A stretch of 64,000 bases of DNA from Chloroflexi bacterium HGW-Chloroflexi-3 (GCA_002842045.1 PHBX01000022.1:1-64000); one strand, 5' to 3'; numbered from the stretch's first letter, positions 42,995-52,919 are shown. Notes: generated by a model from the letters alone, not told the origin. Numbers and translations: made by a program.

Positions 42995-43675
42995 ATGAGT
43001 TTAAGAATGCTCGGTCATTTTCAATTTTTTCAATTTACTGCTCAATATTGGAATTTATCTTCCGAAAAAAGAAGTGAATTTCAGAAAAATTTTCTATCAG
43101 ATCTTGAAAAAACTGCATTGAAATATGAGCTTTATCAGGTATATCCTTTACATGCTGAAGTGGATATCGTTCTGTGGATCACAACCCAGGTGTCAGAAAA
43201 TGATTTTGTTGCTCAATACTTTGAAAAAATGGCAGCGCTTATCAACCCATATAGGGTGTATTTACAACTCAAAGAATCCTGGTGGGGAATGACCCACCCT
43301 TCCGATTATTCACGTGGAAAATCAGCCCAGGAAATCAACCCATTTGAAGACCAACGCAACACTTATTTGATCGTTTACCCTTTCTCAAAAAATGCTTCCT
43401 GGTACAAAATGGGGCGTGATACCCGTCAGGGGATGATGAATGAGCATATTCGTATTGGTCATCAATTCCCCGAAATCAAACAATTATTGTTATATTCCAC
43501 CGGTTTACAGGATCAGGAATTTATTGTCACCTATGAAACTGAGGATCTTGCTCAATTTTCACAGTTGGTTACCGATCTGCGTAGCAGTGAAGCCCGGTTA
43601 TTTACGGATCGGGACACACCAATTTTTACAGCAATTTACCATTCTCCTGCAAACACATTGAAATTATTTGAATAA
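42995..43675 (+). CDS. hemQ: chlorite dismutase-family protein, probable coprohaem decarboxylase HemQ/ChdC
   Basis: A 226-residue member of the chlorite dismutase family. The coprohaem decarboxylase signature is visible: Y128-PFS-K132, then SWY at 135-137, and H151 in MMNEHIRIGH as the expected axial haem ligand. The tyrosine and lysine spacing matches the catalytic Tyr-x3-Lys of Gram-positive HemQ. The usual HG and GR around the ligand are HI and GH here, so it is a divergent form. It would convert coprohaem to haem b with hydrogen peroxide. GGAGG lies 9 bases before the ATG, and hemH starts 7 bases after the stop, which supports the coproporphyrin-dependent route. Confidence 0.75.
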   Translation: MSLRMLGHFQFFQFTAQYWNLSSEKRSEFQKNFLSDLEKTALKYELYQVYPLHAEVDIVLWITTQVSENDFVAQYFEKMAALINPYRVYLQLKESWWGMTHPSDYSRGKSAQEINPFEDQRNTYLIVYPFSKNASWYKMGRDTRQGMMNEHIRIGHQFPEIKQLLLYSTGLQDQEFIVTYETEDLAQFSQLVTDLRSSEARLFTDRDTPIFTAIYHSPANTLKLFE

Positions 43676-43682
43676 GAGGACC

Positions 43683-44636
43683 ATGAAACCAACAACAGCA
43701 ATTTTAATGATGGCATATGGCGGACCTGACTCACCGGAAAGTGTTGAACCATATTTATTGGATGTACGTGGTGGACGACCAACTTCCCCCGAATTGATTG
43801 AAGAAATCCGTCATCGTTATGAGGTGATCGGTGGCAAATCCCCATTACTTGATATTACTCGCCAGCAAGCACAAGCATTAGAAAATGAATTGAACTTAAC
43901 TTCTAATTCTCTTTATAAGGTTTTCGTAGGGATGCGACATTGGCATCCTTACATTCGGGAGACTGTTGCTGATATTGCTGCTTCAGGAATAACAAAGGTC
44001 ATTGCGATTTGTATGACACCATTTTTCTCACGCATGAGCATTGGCACTTATTATGATCACCTGGATAGGGCTATTTCAGACCAAACCAATTACCCGGATT
44101 GGCAAAAAAATCTCTCCATTACGAAAATTGGATCATGGTATTCTAACCACTTGTTTCACAAGGCGATTGCAACAAACATCCAAGAATCATTAGCTATAGC
44201 ATCCAAAAAAGGTATTCCTGCTCCTATTGTCCTTTTCACCGCTCATAGTCTTCCGGTAATATTAGCCGAGCAAGGTGACCCTTATGCTCAACAATTTTCC
44301 CATCTGGTTACCCTGGTAGCCGAAGCGGCCGGTTTATCTCAATCTCAATATGAATATTGTTTTCAAAGTGCTGGAGCACAAAACACACGTTGGTTTGGGC
44401 CGTCATTGGAAGAAACCCTGAAAAAATTTTCAATTAGTGGAAAAAAATCAGTACTAATAGCTCCCATTGGATTTTTATCCGATCATGTTGAAATTCTTTA
44501 TGACATTGATGTGGAAGCGAAGCGATTGTCCAATCAATTAAATCTCCAACTTATACGCATTTCATCACCAAACGATCACCTTCTATTTATTAAAGCATTA
44601 GCCAATATCATTGCTGAATCGGAGCAATCATTATGA
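43683..44636 (+). CDS. hemH: ferrochelatase, probably coproporphyrin ferrochelatase
   Basis: A protein of about 317 residues that inserts iron into a porphyrin. It has LMMAYGGPDSPESVEPYLLDV, RYEVIGGKSPLLDITR, a VFVGMRHWHPYI strand with the conserved histidine, LFTAHSLPV, and a C-terminal PIGFLSDHVEILYDID holding the catalytic His and Glu. In the neighbourhood of a HemQ-like gene, coproporphyrin III is the likely substrate. ATG at 43683 follows GAGGA; the spacing is short, so the TTG at 43668 cannot be fully excluded. The stop overlaps the next gene by four bases. Confidence 0.9.
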   Translation: MKPTTAILMMAYGGPDSPESVEPYLLDVRGGRPTSPELIEEIRHRYEVIGGKSPLLDITRQQAQALENELNLTSNSLYKVFVGMRHWHPYIRETVADIAASGITKVIAICMTPFFSRMSIGTYYDHLDRAISDQTNYPDWQKNLSITKIGSWYSNHLFHKAIATNIQESLAIASKKGIPAPIVLFTAHSLPVILAEQGDPYAQQFSHLVTLVAEAAGLSQSQYEYCFQSAGAQNTRWFGPSLEETLKKFSISGKKSVLIAPIGFLSDHVEILYDIDVEAKRLSNQLNLQLIRISSPNDHLLFIKALANIIAESEQSL

Positions 44637-46096
44637 CACCTTTAACAGAAATAACTTCTCAACCAAAAAAAATTGTTATCATTGGTGGGGGAATAACTGG
44701 TTTATCTACTGCTTATTATCTACAAAAAGAAAAAAGAATTAATGGAATTCCACTTTCTATCACCCTGATTGAAGCCGGAGAAAAACTCGGGGGAAAAATT
44801 ACCACTGAAAAAGTGGATGGATTCACCATTGAAGGTGGCCCCGATTGTTTCTTGCGCCAAAAACCATGGGCCTCCGAACTCGCTGAAGAATTAGGAATTG
44901 GGGAGGAATTGATTGGGACGAATGATGATCAAAGGAAGACCTATGTGCTCGTCAATGGCAAACTGACCCCTTTACCTGATGGTGTCATGCTTATCATTCC
45001 CACCAAAATCATGCCCTTCGCTTTTTCCCCTCTGATTTCCTTGTCTGGAAAAATTCGCATGGGAATGGACCTGTTTATCCCTCCATTTAAAGGTGCAGAT
45101 GATGAAAGTGTAGGTGATTTCATTCGCAGAAGATTGGGCGAAGAAGCCCTTTATAAAATTGCTGAACCACTCATGTCAGGAATCCATGTATCTGACCCTG
45201 AAAAACAAAGTCTTTTGGCTACCTTCCCGCGCTTTCGCAACATTGAACAAAAACATGGTAGTTTGATAAAAGGCATGCTGACACAGAAAAAAGCTGCGAA
45301 TCACCAACCCCTAAATCCCTCTAAATTAAATTCTCTGTTCATCTCATTGAAAAACGGTGTGGAAGAACTGATTAACGGTTTGGAACACTCATTAAATGAG
45401 TGTCAAATTTATACAAATACCCTGGCTACATCCATCTTGCCTGCCGCTGACCGAATGTATACTGTTGAATTAAATAATGGCGAATCAATCGGTGCAGATG
45501 TGGTTGTATTAGCAATACCTGCTTATAATGCCGCCAAATTATTGGGATCGTTCCACCCCAAACTAGCAAATCAATTGGGAAAAATTCCTTACGTATCAAC
45601 CGCTACCATTTCGATGGCATTCCGTAAACAAGATATTCAAAAGCCCTTCACAGGATTTGGATTTGTGGTTCCCAGCACTGAAAACCGGGATATCTCCGCC
45701 TGCACTTGGAGCTCTATAAAATTCAACCATCGTGCTCCCGAAGATTACTTGCTTTTACGTTGTTTTGTGGGTGGACCTGGTAAAGAAGAAATGGTGGATC
45801 TTACTGATGATGAGCTTTTTCGTTTAGCACATAAAGAATTAAATTTGATACTGGGTTTGAGTGCTGACCCGGTTCTTACCCGTGTTTATCGGTGGAAAAA
45901 AGCGAATCCCCAATATGAAGTGGGACATCTGGATCGGGTTAAAGAAATGTTTTCCGCTTGCGCATATGAAACTCCTGGAATCTATCTAACTGGTAGTGCC
46001 TATGAAGGCGTAGGAATTCCAGATTGTATTAATCAGGGAAAAAAGACTGCGGGGCAGTTGCTCCAATATATTCAACAGGAACAGGTTTACGCCTGA
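44633..46096 (+). CDS. hemY: coproporphyrinogen/protoporphyrinogen III oxidase (HemY/CgoX type)
   Basis: A 487-residue flavoprotein oxidising porphyrinogen to porphyrin with oxygen. The N-terminal FAD site IVIIGGGITGLSTAYYL (about 14-30) is followed by LIEAGEKLGGKI and EGGPDCFLRQKPW. The C-terminal FAD-binding end is YLTGSAYEGVGIPDCINQGK. Length and motifs fit the HemY/CgoX group, not the unrelated HemG or HemJ. With a HemQ-like protein next door the likely product is coproporphyrin III. Translation is coupled to hemH by an ATGA overlap. An oxygen-dependent step beside an anaerobic radical SAM enzyme is notable. Confidence 0.9.
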   Translation: MTPLTEITSQPKKIVIIGGGITGLSTAYYLQKEKRINGIPLSITLIEAGEKLGGKITTEKVDGFTIEGGPDCFLRQKPWASELAEELGIGEELIGTNDDQRKTYVLVNGKLTPLPDGVMLIIPTKIMPFAFSPLISLSGKIRMGMDLFIPPFKGADDESVGDFIRRRLGEEALYKIAEPLMSGIHVSDPEKQSLLATFPRFRNIEQKHGSLIKGMLTQKKAANHQPLNPSKLNSLFISLKNGVEELINGLEHSLNECQIYTNTLATSILPAADRMYTVELNNGESIGADVVVLAIPAYNAAKLLGSFHPKLANQLGKIPYVSTATISMAFRKQDIQKPFTGFGFVVPSTENRDISACTWSSIKFNHRAPEDYLLLRCFVGGPGKEEMVDLTDDELFRLAHKELNLILGLSADPVLTRVYRWKKANPQYEVGHLDRVKEMFSACAYETPGIYLTGSAYEGVGIPDCINQGKKTAGQLLQYIQQEQVYA

Positions 46097-46111
46097 TCTG
46101 GTAGGATTAAT

Positions 46112-47452
46112 ATGGATTTCTACTGTATTAGCACCTCGCACCAAAATGCCAACATAGATGTTCGCGAGAGATTCAGTTTTTCGCAACATAACATTAAAGA
46201 AAGTCTGAAATTTTACAAAGAAAATAATCAACAGTTTTTGGGACCGAAATCTGAGATTGTTATCCTTTCCACCTGTAATCGCTTTGAAATCTATGTAACT
46301 TTTCGGGGCGATCAACATGAATTTTTGGATGATTCAAAAAAAGTTTTCCAAACAATGCTCATGTTTGTTTCTGAAATAACCGATCTTTCAATCGATGACA
46401 TCGCCCCACTCTTTATTCGATATCAGAATATGGATACTGTTGAACACCTTTTCCGCGTCAGCTGTGGGCTGGAATCACAGGTTTTGGGGGAAGTTCAAAT
46501 TCTGGGACAAGTCTCTGAGGCTCTATCCGTTGCTTTGGAAGTTGGCTCTGCCAGACATCCACTTGCCAGCTTATTTCAATCGGCTATCCACGCAGCCAAA
46601 AGAGCTCATACTGAAACAGAGATTGGGAAAAAACCAACTAGCATCAGTTCTGCAGCAGTTCGAATAGCTGAGAAATGGTTGAAACATCACAGGAATCAGA
46701 TGGTCCTGGTGATTGGTGCTGGAGAAATGAGCAAACTGGCTCTAAAATCCTTCAACCAGCGTGACTTCAAAAACCTTACCATTGTCAATCGAACATATAC
46801 AAAAGCAGTAGATCTTGCTGAACAATTTTCATTTCGGGTAGCCCCATTTGAAGAATTGGAAAATTTGTTATTAACTGCAGATATTGTAATTACTGCTACC
46901 AGCGTTGAGCATCCAATTATCACGCTTGAATTATTAAATCCCATCTTAAAACATCGCAAAAATTCGACAATTTTATTTCTTGATATTGCCTTGCCACGCA
47001 ATGTTGATTCTGCCATTCGCAACTTATCCGGTGTGGAATTGATAGACCTGGATGACCTTAAATTACGTCTGGATGAGACCAAACAACATCGTGAACAGGA
47101 AGCAAAACAGGTGGAAGAAATCCTAAAAGAAGAAGTAAGGAATTACTCTCATTGGGTCGAAGTGATGCCAACTGTTGGAAAATTGCATAGAAAGGCAGAA
47201 ATGATCCGTCGTCACGAATTGGAAAAAATGATCCAACACACACCAGATTTGGATCCTCATTTACAAGAAAAAATAGATTTACTCACCCGTTCTTTGGTAA
47301 AAAAGATATTACACGAGCCATCTACCAAAATGCGCATGGAAACCACGAACAAAGAAATGAATTTGTATACCAACACCCTGCATTATTTATTTGGGCTGGA
47401 TGAAGACATGTACGCATACCCAATCGATATGGAACAACCAAAAAATGACTGA
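46112..47452 (+). CDS. hemA: glutamyl-tRNA reductase
   Basis: A 446-residue NADPH-dependent enzyme that makes glutamate-1-semialdehyde from Glu-tRNA, the first committed step. The catalytic cysteine is C55 in VILSTCNRFEIY. GLESQVLGEVQILGQV is the conserved substrate-loop region, VLVIGAGEMSKLAL the NADPH-binding Rossmann motif, and LDIALPRNVDSAI follows. The C-terminal dimerisation helix is complete. An ATG 15 bases after the hemY stop is used. The 3' end overlaps hemC by 8 bases. Confidence 0.95.
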   Translation: MDFYCISTSHQNANIDVRERFSFSQHNIKESLKFYKENNQQFLGPKSEIVILSTCNRFEIYVTFRGDQHEFLDDSKKVFQTMLMFVSEITDLSIDDIAPLFIRYQNMDTVEHLFRVSCGLESQVLGEVQILGQVSEALSVALEVGSARHPLASLFQSAIHAAKRAHTETEIGKKPTSISSAAVRIAEKWLKHHRNQMVLVIGAGEMSKLALKSFNQRDFKNLTIVNRTYTKAVDLAEQFSFRVAPFEELENLLLTADIVITATSVEHPIITLELLNPILKHRKNSTILFLDIALPRNVDSAIRNLSGVELIDLDDLKLRLDETKQHREQEAKQVEEILKEEVRNYSHWVEVMPTVGKLHRKAEMIRRHELEKMIQHTPDLDPHLQEKIDLLTRSLVKKILHEPSTKMRMETTNKEMNLYTNTLHYLFGLDEDMYAYPIDMEQPKND

Positions 47453-48383
47453 TCGTACTTACGTTTTAGGAACACGAAAATCCAAACTTGCATTGTGGCA
47501 AGCCAATTATGTTGGGAAACTACTTCAAGAAATACAGCCTGGTTTTAATTATCGACTGGAAACCTTTGTTACCACTGGTGATATCAAACTGGATCAACCT
47601 CTGCCTGAGATCGGTGGAAAAGGGTTATTTACTCAGGAATTAGAACTTGCCCTCCAAACCGGAGCAATTGATTTTGTAGTACATTCACTCAAAGATCTAC
47701 CCGTTGATGACACGCCTGGGTTAATCATTTCCTCAATTCCTACTCGAGAGAATCCTCAAGATGTGTTGATTGCAAATCAAAAATGTAATTTAATGACTTT
47801 ACCTCAGGGAGCAAGAGTAGGTACTTCCAGTTTACGCAGGAGCGCTCAATTACTCCATGCGCGACCCGACCTAATTTTATTACCTCTACGAGGAAATATT
47901 GATACGCGCATTCAAAAAGCTTTGAGTGGAGAATATGATGCCATCATTTTAGCTGCTGCAGGTATATATCGCCTAGGTTTACAAGATTTTATTCAAGAAG
48001 AGCTATCAATGGAGATCATGCTGCCTGCTCCAGGCCAAGGAGCATTAGCAATTCAATCTCGCCAATGTGATAAAGCCTTAATTGAAATACTATCAACTAT
48101 TGAAGATAAAAATACCCGGAATGCTGTTGTGGCAGAACGTTCATTTTTGAAAAATCTTGGGGGCGGATGTTCGGCCCCTATCGCTGCCTACGCAAGCATA
48201 AAAGATGACACTTTCTACATGTATGGATTGGTTGCCTCAGTCGATGGAAAAAAACTATTGCGAGCAAGTGGAAATTGTAAGAACACCCTTGATCAAGCAT
48301 CTCAATTGGGAAAGGTGTTGGCAGGAGCCATCCTATGGCGCGGCGGCAATAAATTATTGCAGTTGGAAAAAGGAGCATTGTAA
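47445..48383 (+). CDS. hemC: hydroxymethylbilane synthase (porphobilinogen deaminase)
   Basis: A 312-residue enzyme that links four porphobilinogens. It begins RTYVLGTRKSKLALWQANYV, with GGKGLFTQELELAL and VHSLKDLPVD, RVGTSSLRRSAQL and APGQGALAIQ. The dipyrromethane cofactor cysteine is C242 in LGGGCSAPIAAY. ATG at 47445, overlapping the end of hemA, is chosen because it starts the conserved region; a frame open to 47391 adds residues that overlap hemA. The stop shares one base with the hemD start. Confidence 0.95.
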   Translation: MTDRTYVLGTRKSKLALWQANYVGKLLQEIQPGFNYRLETFVTTGDIKLDQPLPEIGGKGLFTQELELALQTGAIDFVVHSLKDLPVDDTPGLIISSIPTRENPQDVLIANQKCNLMTLPQGARVGTSSLRRSAQLLHARPDLILLPLRGNIDTRIQKALSGEYDAIILAAAGIYRLGLQDFIQEELSMEIMLPAPGQGALAIQSRQCDKALIEILSTIEDKNTRNAVVAERSFLKNLGGGCSAPIAAYASIKDDTFYMYGLVASVDGKKLLRASGNCKNTLDQASQLGKVLAGAILWRGGNKLLQLEKGAL

Positions 48384-49159
48384 TGTTATTGGGTAAACGT
48401 GTCCTGGTAACCCGACCTGCTCATCAGACTGAACACTTTATCAATTATTTGAGGTCTTTAGGCGCTGATCCGGTTTTATTTCCTACTACCATGATAGTCC
48501 GGGATTTTGATCAACTAAACCGTATGCGTAGAGAATTGGAAAGAATAGATCAATATCACTGGATTATTTTTAGCAGCCAGAATGCTGTGAATTTGTTTTG
48601 GGAAGAATTTCAGAAATCAGATTGTTCCATCGATAACTTAAAAAAATTAAAAATAGCCGCCATCGGTCCAGCAACCAGGCAGACATTGTATGAATATGGA
48701 ATTTCAGTTGACACAATGCCAGAAAAATTTATCGGGGAAGAGATCGTAAACTCACTTGAAAATATTGAAGGCAACCACATTCTTCTTCCCCGTGCAGAAG
48801 GCGCAAGGGAAGAATTGATAAAGGCATTATTACAAAACAAAGCGATTGTTCATGAGTTTTCTCTGTATAAATCCGTCACAAACTCTCCGGATCCGCAAGC
48901 CTGGAAAGAGATGGAAAAAGGTGTCGACTTTGTCACCTTTACCAGTGCATCCACAGTTCATGGCTTTTTTGATCTTCTAGGTGATCGAGCTAAAACGTAT
49001 TTAATGCATACAATAATCGCCTGCATTGGACCTATTACAGCACAAGCATTGGAAGAATACAAGATTGTTGCTCAGATTATAGCTGATACTTATACAACCA
49101 AAGGACTGGTTGAGGCTATAGTAGTGTTCTCTGCCGATCACAATCGAAAGGTGCCTTAA
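48383..49159 (+). CDS. hemD: uroporphyrinogen-III synthase
   Basis: A 258-residue cyclase that closes hydroxymethylbilane to uroporphyrinogen III with ring D inversion. The sequence is poorly conserved as usual, but shows [71 protein letters not shown] and [15 protein letters not shown], in the standard order of the two-domain fold. It lies between hemC and hemB with single-base overlaps on both sides, which also supports the call. It is a stand-alone protein, not fused to a methyltransferase. Confidence 0.9.
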   Translation: MLLGKRVLVTRPAHQTEHFINYLRSLGADPVLFPTTMIVRDFDQLNRMRRELERIDQYHWIIFSSQNAVNLFWEEFQKSDCSIDNLKKLKIAAIGPATRQTLYEYGISVDTMPEKFIGEEIVNSLENIEGNHILLPRAEGAREELIKALLQNKAIVHEFSLYKSVTNSPDPQAWKEMEKGVDFVTFTSASTVHGFFDLLGDRAKTYLMHTIIACIGPITAQALEEYKIVAQIIADTYTTKGLVEAIVVFSADHNRKVP

Positions 49160-50205
49160 TGAAACCATATACCAAAAATGAAGCATATCTCTTCAACTCA
49201 TTGAAATCACGTCCTCGACGGCTCCGTTTATCCTCTGGTTTGAGAAAAATGTTTCGTGAAACAAGACTGGAATCCAGTGATTTTATTTATCCTTTATTTT
49301 TAACCCATGGAAATGGGGTAAAGCAAGAAATCAGTTCTATGCCAGGTGTTTTCCAGTGGTCACCTGATCTGATAGCAGCTGAAGCAAAAAGTATCGCTGA
49401 ATTGGGTATTCCAGCGGTTATCCTTTTTGGAATACCCGAATCAAAAGACCCGATCGGGGTAGAAAATTTTTCAGAACATGGTATCATCCAGCAAAGTATT
49501 AGAGTCATCAAAAAATCCGTTCCGGAAATGGTCGTGATTACCGATGTGTGTTTATGTGAATACACGGATCATGGTCATTGTGGTATTTTGAATCTGGGTG
49601 AAACAAAAAACGCTAATTTACCAGAGGGCTATGTCCTGAATGACGAAACTCTGGAAATTTTGGCAAAAGTAGCAGTTTCCCACGCACAGGCAGGAGCCGA
49701 TATGGTGGCCCCATCCGGGATGATGGATGGCATGGTGTCAGCCATTCGCAATGGGTTGGATGCAAACCACTTCGAACACATTCCGATTTTGTCCTATTCG
49801 GTCAAGTATGCCTCTTCTTTTTATGGCCCTTTCCGTGAAGCAGCCCAAGGTGCACCTAAATTTGGCGACCGACAGAGCCATCAAATGGATCCGTCTAACG
49901 TGCGTGAAGCTTTGCGTGAAGCTGCACTGGATGTACAAGAAGGGGCTGATGCCCTTATGGTAAAACCCGCCCTGGCATATTTGGATGTAATTCATCTATT
50001 AAGACAAACCTACCCGGAACTTACTCTGGCTGCTTATAACGTCAGTGGAGAATATGCCATGATCAAAGCTGCTGCTACCAATGGCTGGTTGGATGAACGC
50101 CGCACAATTATGGAAGTCTTACTCAGTATGAAACGAGCTGGAGCCGATTTAATCATAACCTATCATGCTAAAGAGGTTGCTCAATGGCTTAAGGAGAAGC
50201 AATAA
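49159..50205 (+). CDS. hemB: delta-aminolevulinic acid dehydratase
   Basis: A 348-residue enzyme making porphobilinogen from two aminolevulinates. [17 protein letters not shown] carries the three cysteines of the zinc-dependent class, so catalytic zinc is expected rather than magnesium only. The Schiff-base lysines lie in [17 protein letters not shown] and [25 protein letters not shown] N-terminal elements and [13 protein letters not shown] are also present. It overlaps hemD by one base and hemE follows after one base. Confidence 0.95.
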   Translation: MKPYTKNEAYLFNSLKSRPRRLRLSSGLRKMFRETRLESSDFIYPLFLTHGNGVKQEISSMPGVFQWSPDLIAAEAKSIAELGIPAVILFGIPESKDPIGVENFSEHGIIQQSIRVIKKSVPEMVVITDVCLCEYTDHGHCGILNLGETKNANLPEGYVLNDETLEILAKVAVSHAQAGADMVAPSGMMDGMVSAIRNGLDANHFEHIPILSYSVKYASSFYGPFREAAQGAPKFGDRQSHQMDPSNVREALREAALDVQEGADALMVKPALAYLDVIHLLRQTYPELTLAAYNVSGEYAMIKAAATNGWLDERRTIMEVLLSMKRAGADLIITYHAKEVAQWLKEKQ

Positions 50206-50206
50206 A

Positions 50207-51259
50207 ATGGAAAACAAAGAACCCCAATTCACTTTCTTGCGTGCCTGTAGAAAATTGCCGGTGGATTACACCCCCATCTGGTTTATGCGCCAGGCTGGGC
50301 GTTATATGGCAGAATATCGGAAAATCAGGGAAAAATACACATTATTGGAAATTTGTGCCATTCCTGAATTAGCAACCGAGGTAACATTACAACCGATTCA
50401 TACCTTTGAGTTTGATGCTGCCATTTTATTTGCAGATATTCTTCTGCCATTAATTCCGATGGGAATCAACCTGGAATTCGCCGCCAGTGAAGGACCAGTC
50501 ATTCACAACCCTGTGCGTACTGCTGAGGATGTAGGTCAACTTCGGAAAATAAATCCCCATGAAGATCTGGCGCATGTCTTGAAAGCAATCGATCTTATCA
50601 CTTCAGAGTTGGCTGGAAAAACTCCTTTAATTGGTTTTGCCGGAGCGCCATTTACGTTAGCCAGCTATCTGATTGAAGGTGGTCCCTCCAAAAATTTTCT
50701 GAAAACCAAAGGACTGATGGTTGAACAACCTCAGGTTTGGGAGCAATTAATGAATCTCCTGGCAGAAGTGGTCGCGGACTTTTTACTGGCACAAATTGAA
50801 TCTGGTGCACAGGCAATCCAACTCTTTGATAGCTGGGCAGGGTCAGCTTTAAGCCCGGAAGATTACAAACAATATGCATTACCTTACTCTCAGAAAATCT
50901 TTAATAAAGTTCGTCAAGGGGGTGTGCCTGCCGTCCACTTTTCCGTTGGTGCAGGAACTTATCTACCTTTGATTAAGGAGGCTGGAGGAGATGTAATTGG
51001 TCTCGATTGGCGCACTCCCATTGACTGGGGTAGAAATATTTTGGGAATGGATGTCGCTGTTCAGGGCAATTTGGATCCAGCGGCCCTTTTTGCACCAAAA
51101 AGCGAATTGAAGAAAAAAATACAAACGATCCTCGATCGGGCAAATAATCAACCTGGTCACATATTCAATCTCGGGCACGGAATTTTACCCCAAACCCCAG
51201 TAGATAATGTAAAAGCAGCGGTGGATATGGTGCATGAACTAAGTCAAAGGAAGGACTAA
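50207..51259 (+). CDS. hemE: uroporphyrinogen decarboxylase
   Basis: A 350-residue enzyme producing coproporphyrinogen III. It has the signature PIWFMRQAGRYMAEYR near the N-terminus, DAAILFADILLPL, GFAGAPFTLASYLIEGG, LFDSWAGSALSPEDY and FNLGHGILPQTPVDNV. ATG at 50207 follows AAGGAG at 50191-50196, 10 bases upstream inside hemB, and is preferred to the open frame from 50165. In the scheme encoded here its product passes to HemY and HemH. Complete and of normal length. Confidence 0.95.
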   Translation: MENKEPQFTFLRACRKLPVDYTPIWFMRQAGRYMAEYRKIREKYTLLEICAIPELATEVTLQPIHTFEFDAAILFADILLPLIPMGINLEFAASEGPVIHNPVRTAEDVGQLRKINPHEDLAHVLKAIDLITSELAGKTPLIGFAGAPFTLASYLIEGGPSKNFLKTKGLMVEQPQVWEQLMNLLAEVVADFLLAQIESGAQAIQLFDSWAGSALSPEDYKQYALPYSQKIFNKVRQGGVPAVHFSVGAGTYLPLIKEAGGDVIGLDWRTPIDWGRNILGMDVAVQGNLDPAALFAPKSELKKKIQTILDRANNQPGHIFNLGHGILPQTPVDNVKAAVDMVHELSQRKD

Positions 51260-51263
51260 ATCC

Positions 51264-52550
51264 ATGCAATCAAAAAATATCACACGTTCACAAGAATTAT
51301 TCCAACAAGCACAATCCTTACTTCCCGGCGGTGTTGATTCGCCCGTACGTGCGTTTCGTTCTGTTGGCAGCCAACCGTTATTCATTGATCGTGGCGAGGG
51401 GGCTTATGTCTATGATGTTGATGGAAATCGTTATCTGGACTATGTCTTGTCCTGGGGACCATTAATTCTGGGGCATGCCAACCACGATATTTCCCGCGTT
51501 ATCTGTACAACCGCTCAAAAAGGCACCAGCTTTGGTGCTCCCATCCCTTTGGAATTGGAACTTGCCCGGCGTGTGATGGGATTTTATCCGAGCATGGAAA
51601 GAGTTCGTTTTGTCAATTCCGGCACTGAAGCAACCATGTCAGCAATCCGTTTGGCACGTGCTTTTACACATCGAGACCTGATCATCAAGTTTGAAGGTTG
51701 TTACCATGGACATACGGATAGCTTTCTGGTTCAGGCTGGCTCGGGGGTGGCAACATTAGGGTTACCCGATTCGCCTGGTGTGCCAACCGTAACAGCCAAT
51801 CAAACCTTGATCGCCCCATTCAATGATTTGGACGCTGTAAAAGCAATTTTCCAATCATATCCACATCAAATAGCTGCCATCATCGTTGAACCAGTGGCTG
51901 GAAATATGGGGGTTGTCCCACCTGTCGAAGGTTTTCTTGAAGGGTTGCGAGGGCTTACGGAAGAATTTGGTGCTCTGCTGATCTTTGATGAGGTGATGAC
52001 CGGGTTCCGTGTTCATCCTGGCGGAGCGCAGACGCTTTATAACATTAAACCCGACCTAACCACCCTTGGCAAGGTAATCGGTGGGGGTGTACCTGTAGGA
52101 GCTTTTGGTGGTAGACAGGCAATCATGGATTTGATCGCCCCAGCAGGCCCGGTTTACCAGGCAGGAACTTTCTCCGGAAACCCACTGGCGATGGCGGCTG
52201 GTGTTGAAACTTTACGAATTTTGGAGAACCCTATAGTTTGGGAAAATCTAGAGGCACGTTCCAAGCAGCTCAAAGATGGTGTGTTATCCATTCTCCGAAA
52301 AAAAGCTTTGAATTATCATTTGCAAAGTGCCGGCACCATGTTTACCTTATTCTTTACAGAAAATCCGGTTTCAAATTGGGCAAGTGCCAGTCTTGCCAAC
52401 CGGGAGAAATATGCTCAATTTTTCCGCAACATGCTGGATTATGGTGTTTATTTGGCTCCTTCACAATTTGAAGCAGGTTTTTTGTCCAGCATGCACGGCG
52501 AACATGAGATTCTGCTTACATTGGAAGCAATCGAACAGTCGTTGGTTTAG
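51264..52550 (+). CDS. hemL: glutamate-1-semialdehyde 2,1-aminomutase
   Basis: A 428-residue PLP enzyme that converts glutamate-1-semialdehyde to aminolevulinate. It begins with the typical SQELFQQAQSLLPGGVDSPV, has GTEATMSAIRLARAFTHRD, KFEGCYHGHTD, LIFDEVMTGFR, and the PLP lysine in TTLGKVIGGGVPVGAFGG near residue 270. It is the last gene of the cluster and the second enzyme of the pathway, so the operon is not ordered by reaction. Its stop codon overlaps the end of a decayed gene on the other strand by four bases. Confidence 0.95.
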   Translation: MQSKNITRSQELFQQAQSLLPGGVDSPVRAFRSVGSQPLFIDRGEGAYVYDVDGNRYLDYVLSWGPLILGHANHDISRVICTTAQKGTSFGAPIPLELELARRVMGFYPSMERVRFVNSGTEATMSAIRLARAFTHRDLIIKFEGCYHGHTDSFLVQAGSGVATLGLPDSPGVPTVTANQTLIAPFNDLDAVKAIFQSYPHQIAAIIVEPVAGNMGVVPPVEGFLEGLRGLTEEFGALLIFDEVMTGFRVHPGGAQTLYNIKPDLTTLGKVIGGGVPVGAFGGRQAIMDLIAPAGPVYQAGTFSGNPLAMAAGVETLRILENPIVWENLEARSKQLKDGVLSILRKKALNYHLQSAGTMFTLFFTENPVSNWASASLANREKYAQFFRNMLDYGVYLAPSQFEAGFLSSMHGEHEILLTLEAIEQSLV

Positions 52551-52909
52551 TCAATTTCCTTTAGATAAGGCAAATAGCTTTCATAGACAGGCATGTTAAT
52601 GCCGTATTTTTTACCCAACTGAAGCAGTGTATAGTACATATCTTTCATCTCTTCCGGTGAATGCTGAACGTGCCCTTCGAACCTATCCTGCATACCTTTT
52701 TGCCGGTATATCCAATTGGTGAATGGAATTAAAAGGAAAAACGGTAAATAGTAATATTTAGTGGGGGAAACTTTTCTTGGATTAATTCCCTGACGCTTAC
52801 AAATTTTCCAACCTTCCCGCATGGCCAGATACGATTCCTTTCCAGATTTACTTAGTTGCCAGGCATAGGTTGTGCCAATGACACCAGCACCAATAACAAG
52901 GATTTTTAT
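52547..52909 (-). pseudogene. ketopantoate reductase-like gene, internally deleted, start lost
   Basis: Reading leftward from 52909 gives IKILVIGAGVIGTTYAWQLS, the NAD(P)-binding start of ketopantoate reductase-like proteins, then within 12 codons a jump to a C-terminal part with FEGHVQHSPEEMKDMYYTL and GINMPVYESYLPYL. The whole is about 120 codons against roughly 300 in the family, in one frame, so a large in-frame internal deletion is the simplest reading. Where an ATG is expected, 52909-52907 reads ATA, placed after AAGGGGAG. An ATG at 52822 could start only the 91-residue tail. Not expected to be an active reductase. Confidence 0.6.
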
Positions 52910-52919
52910 AGATCTCCCC

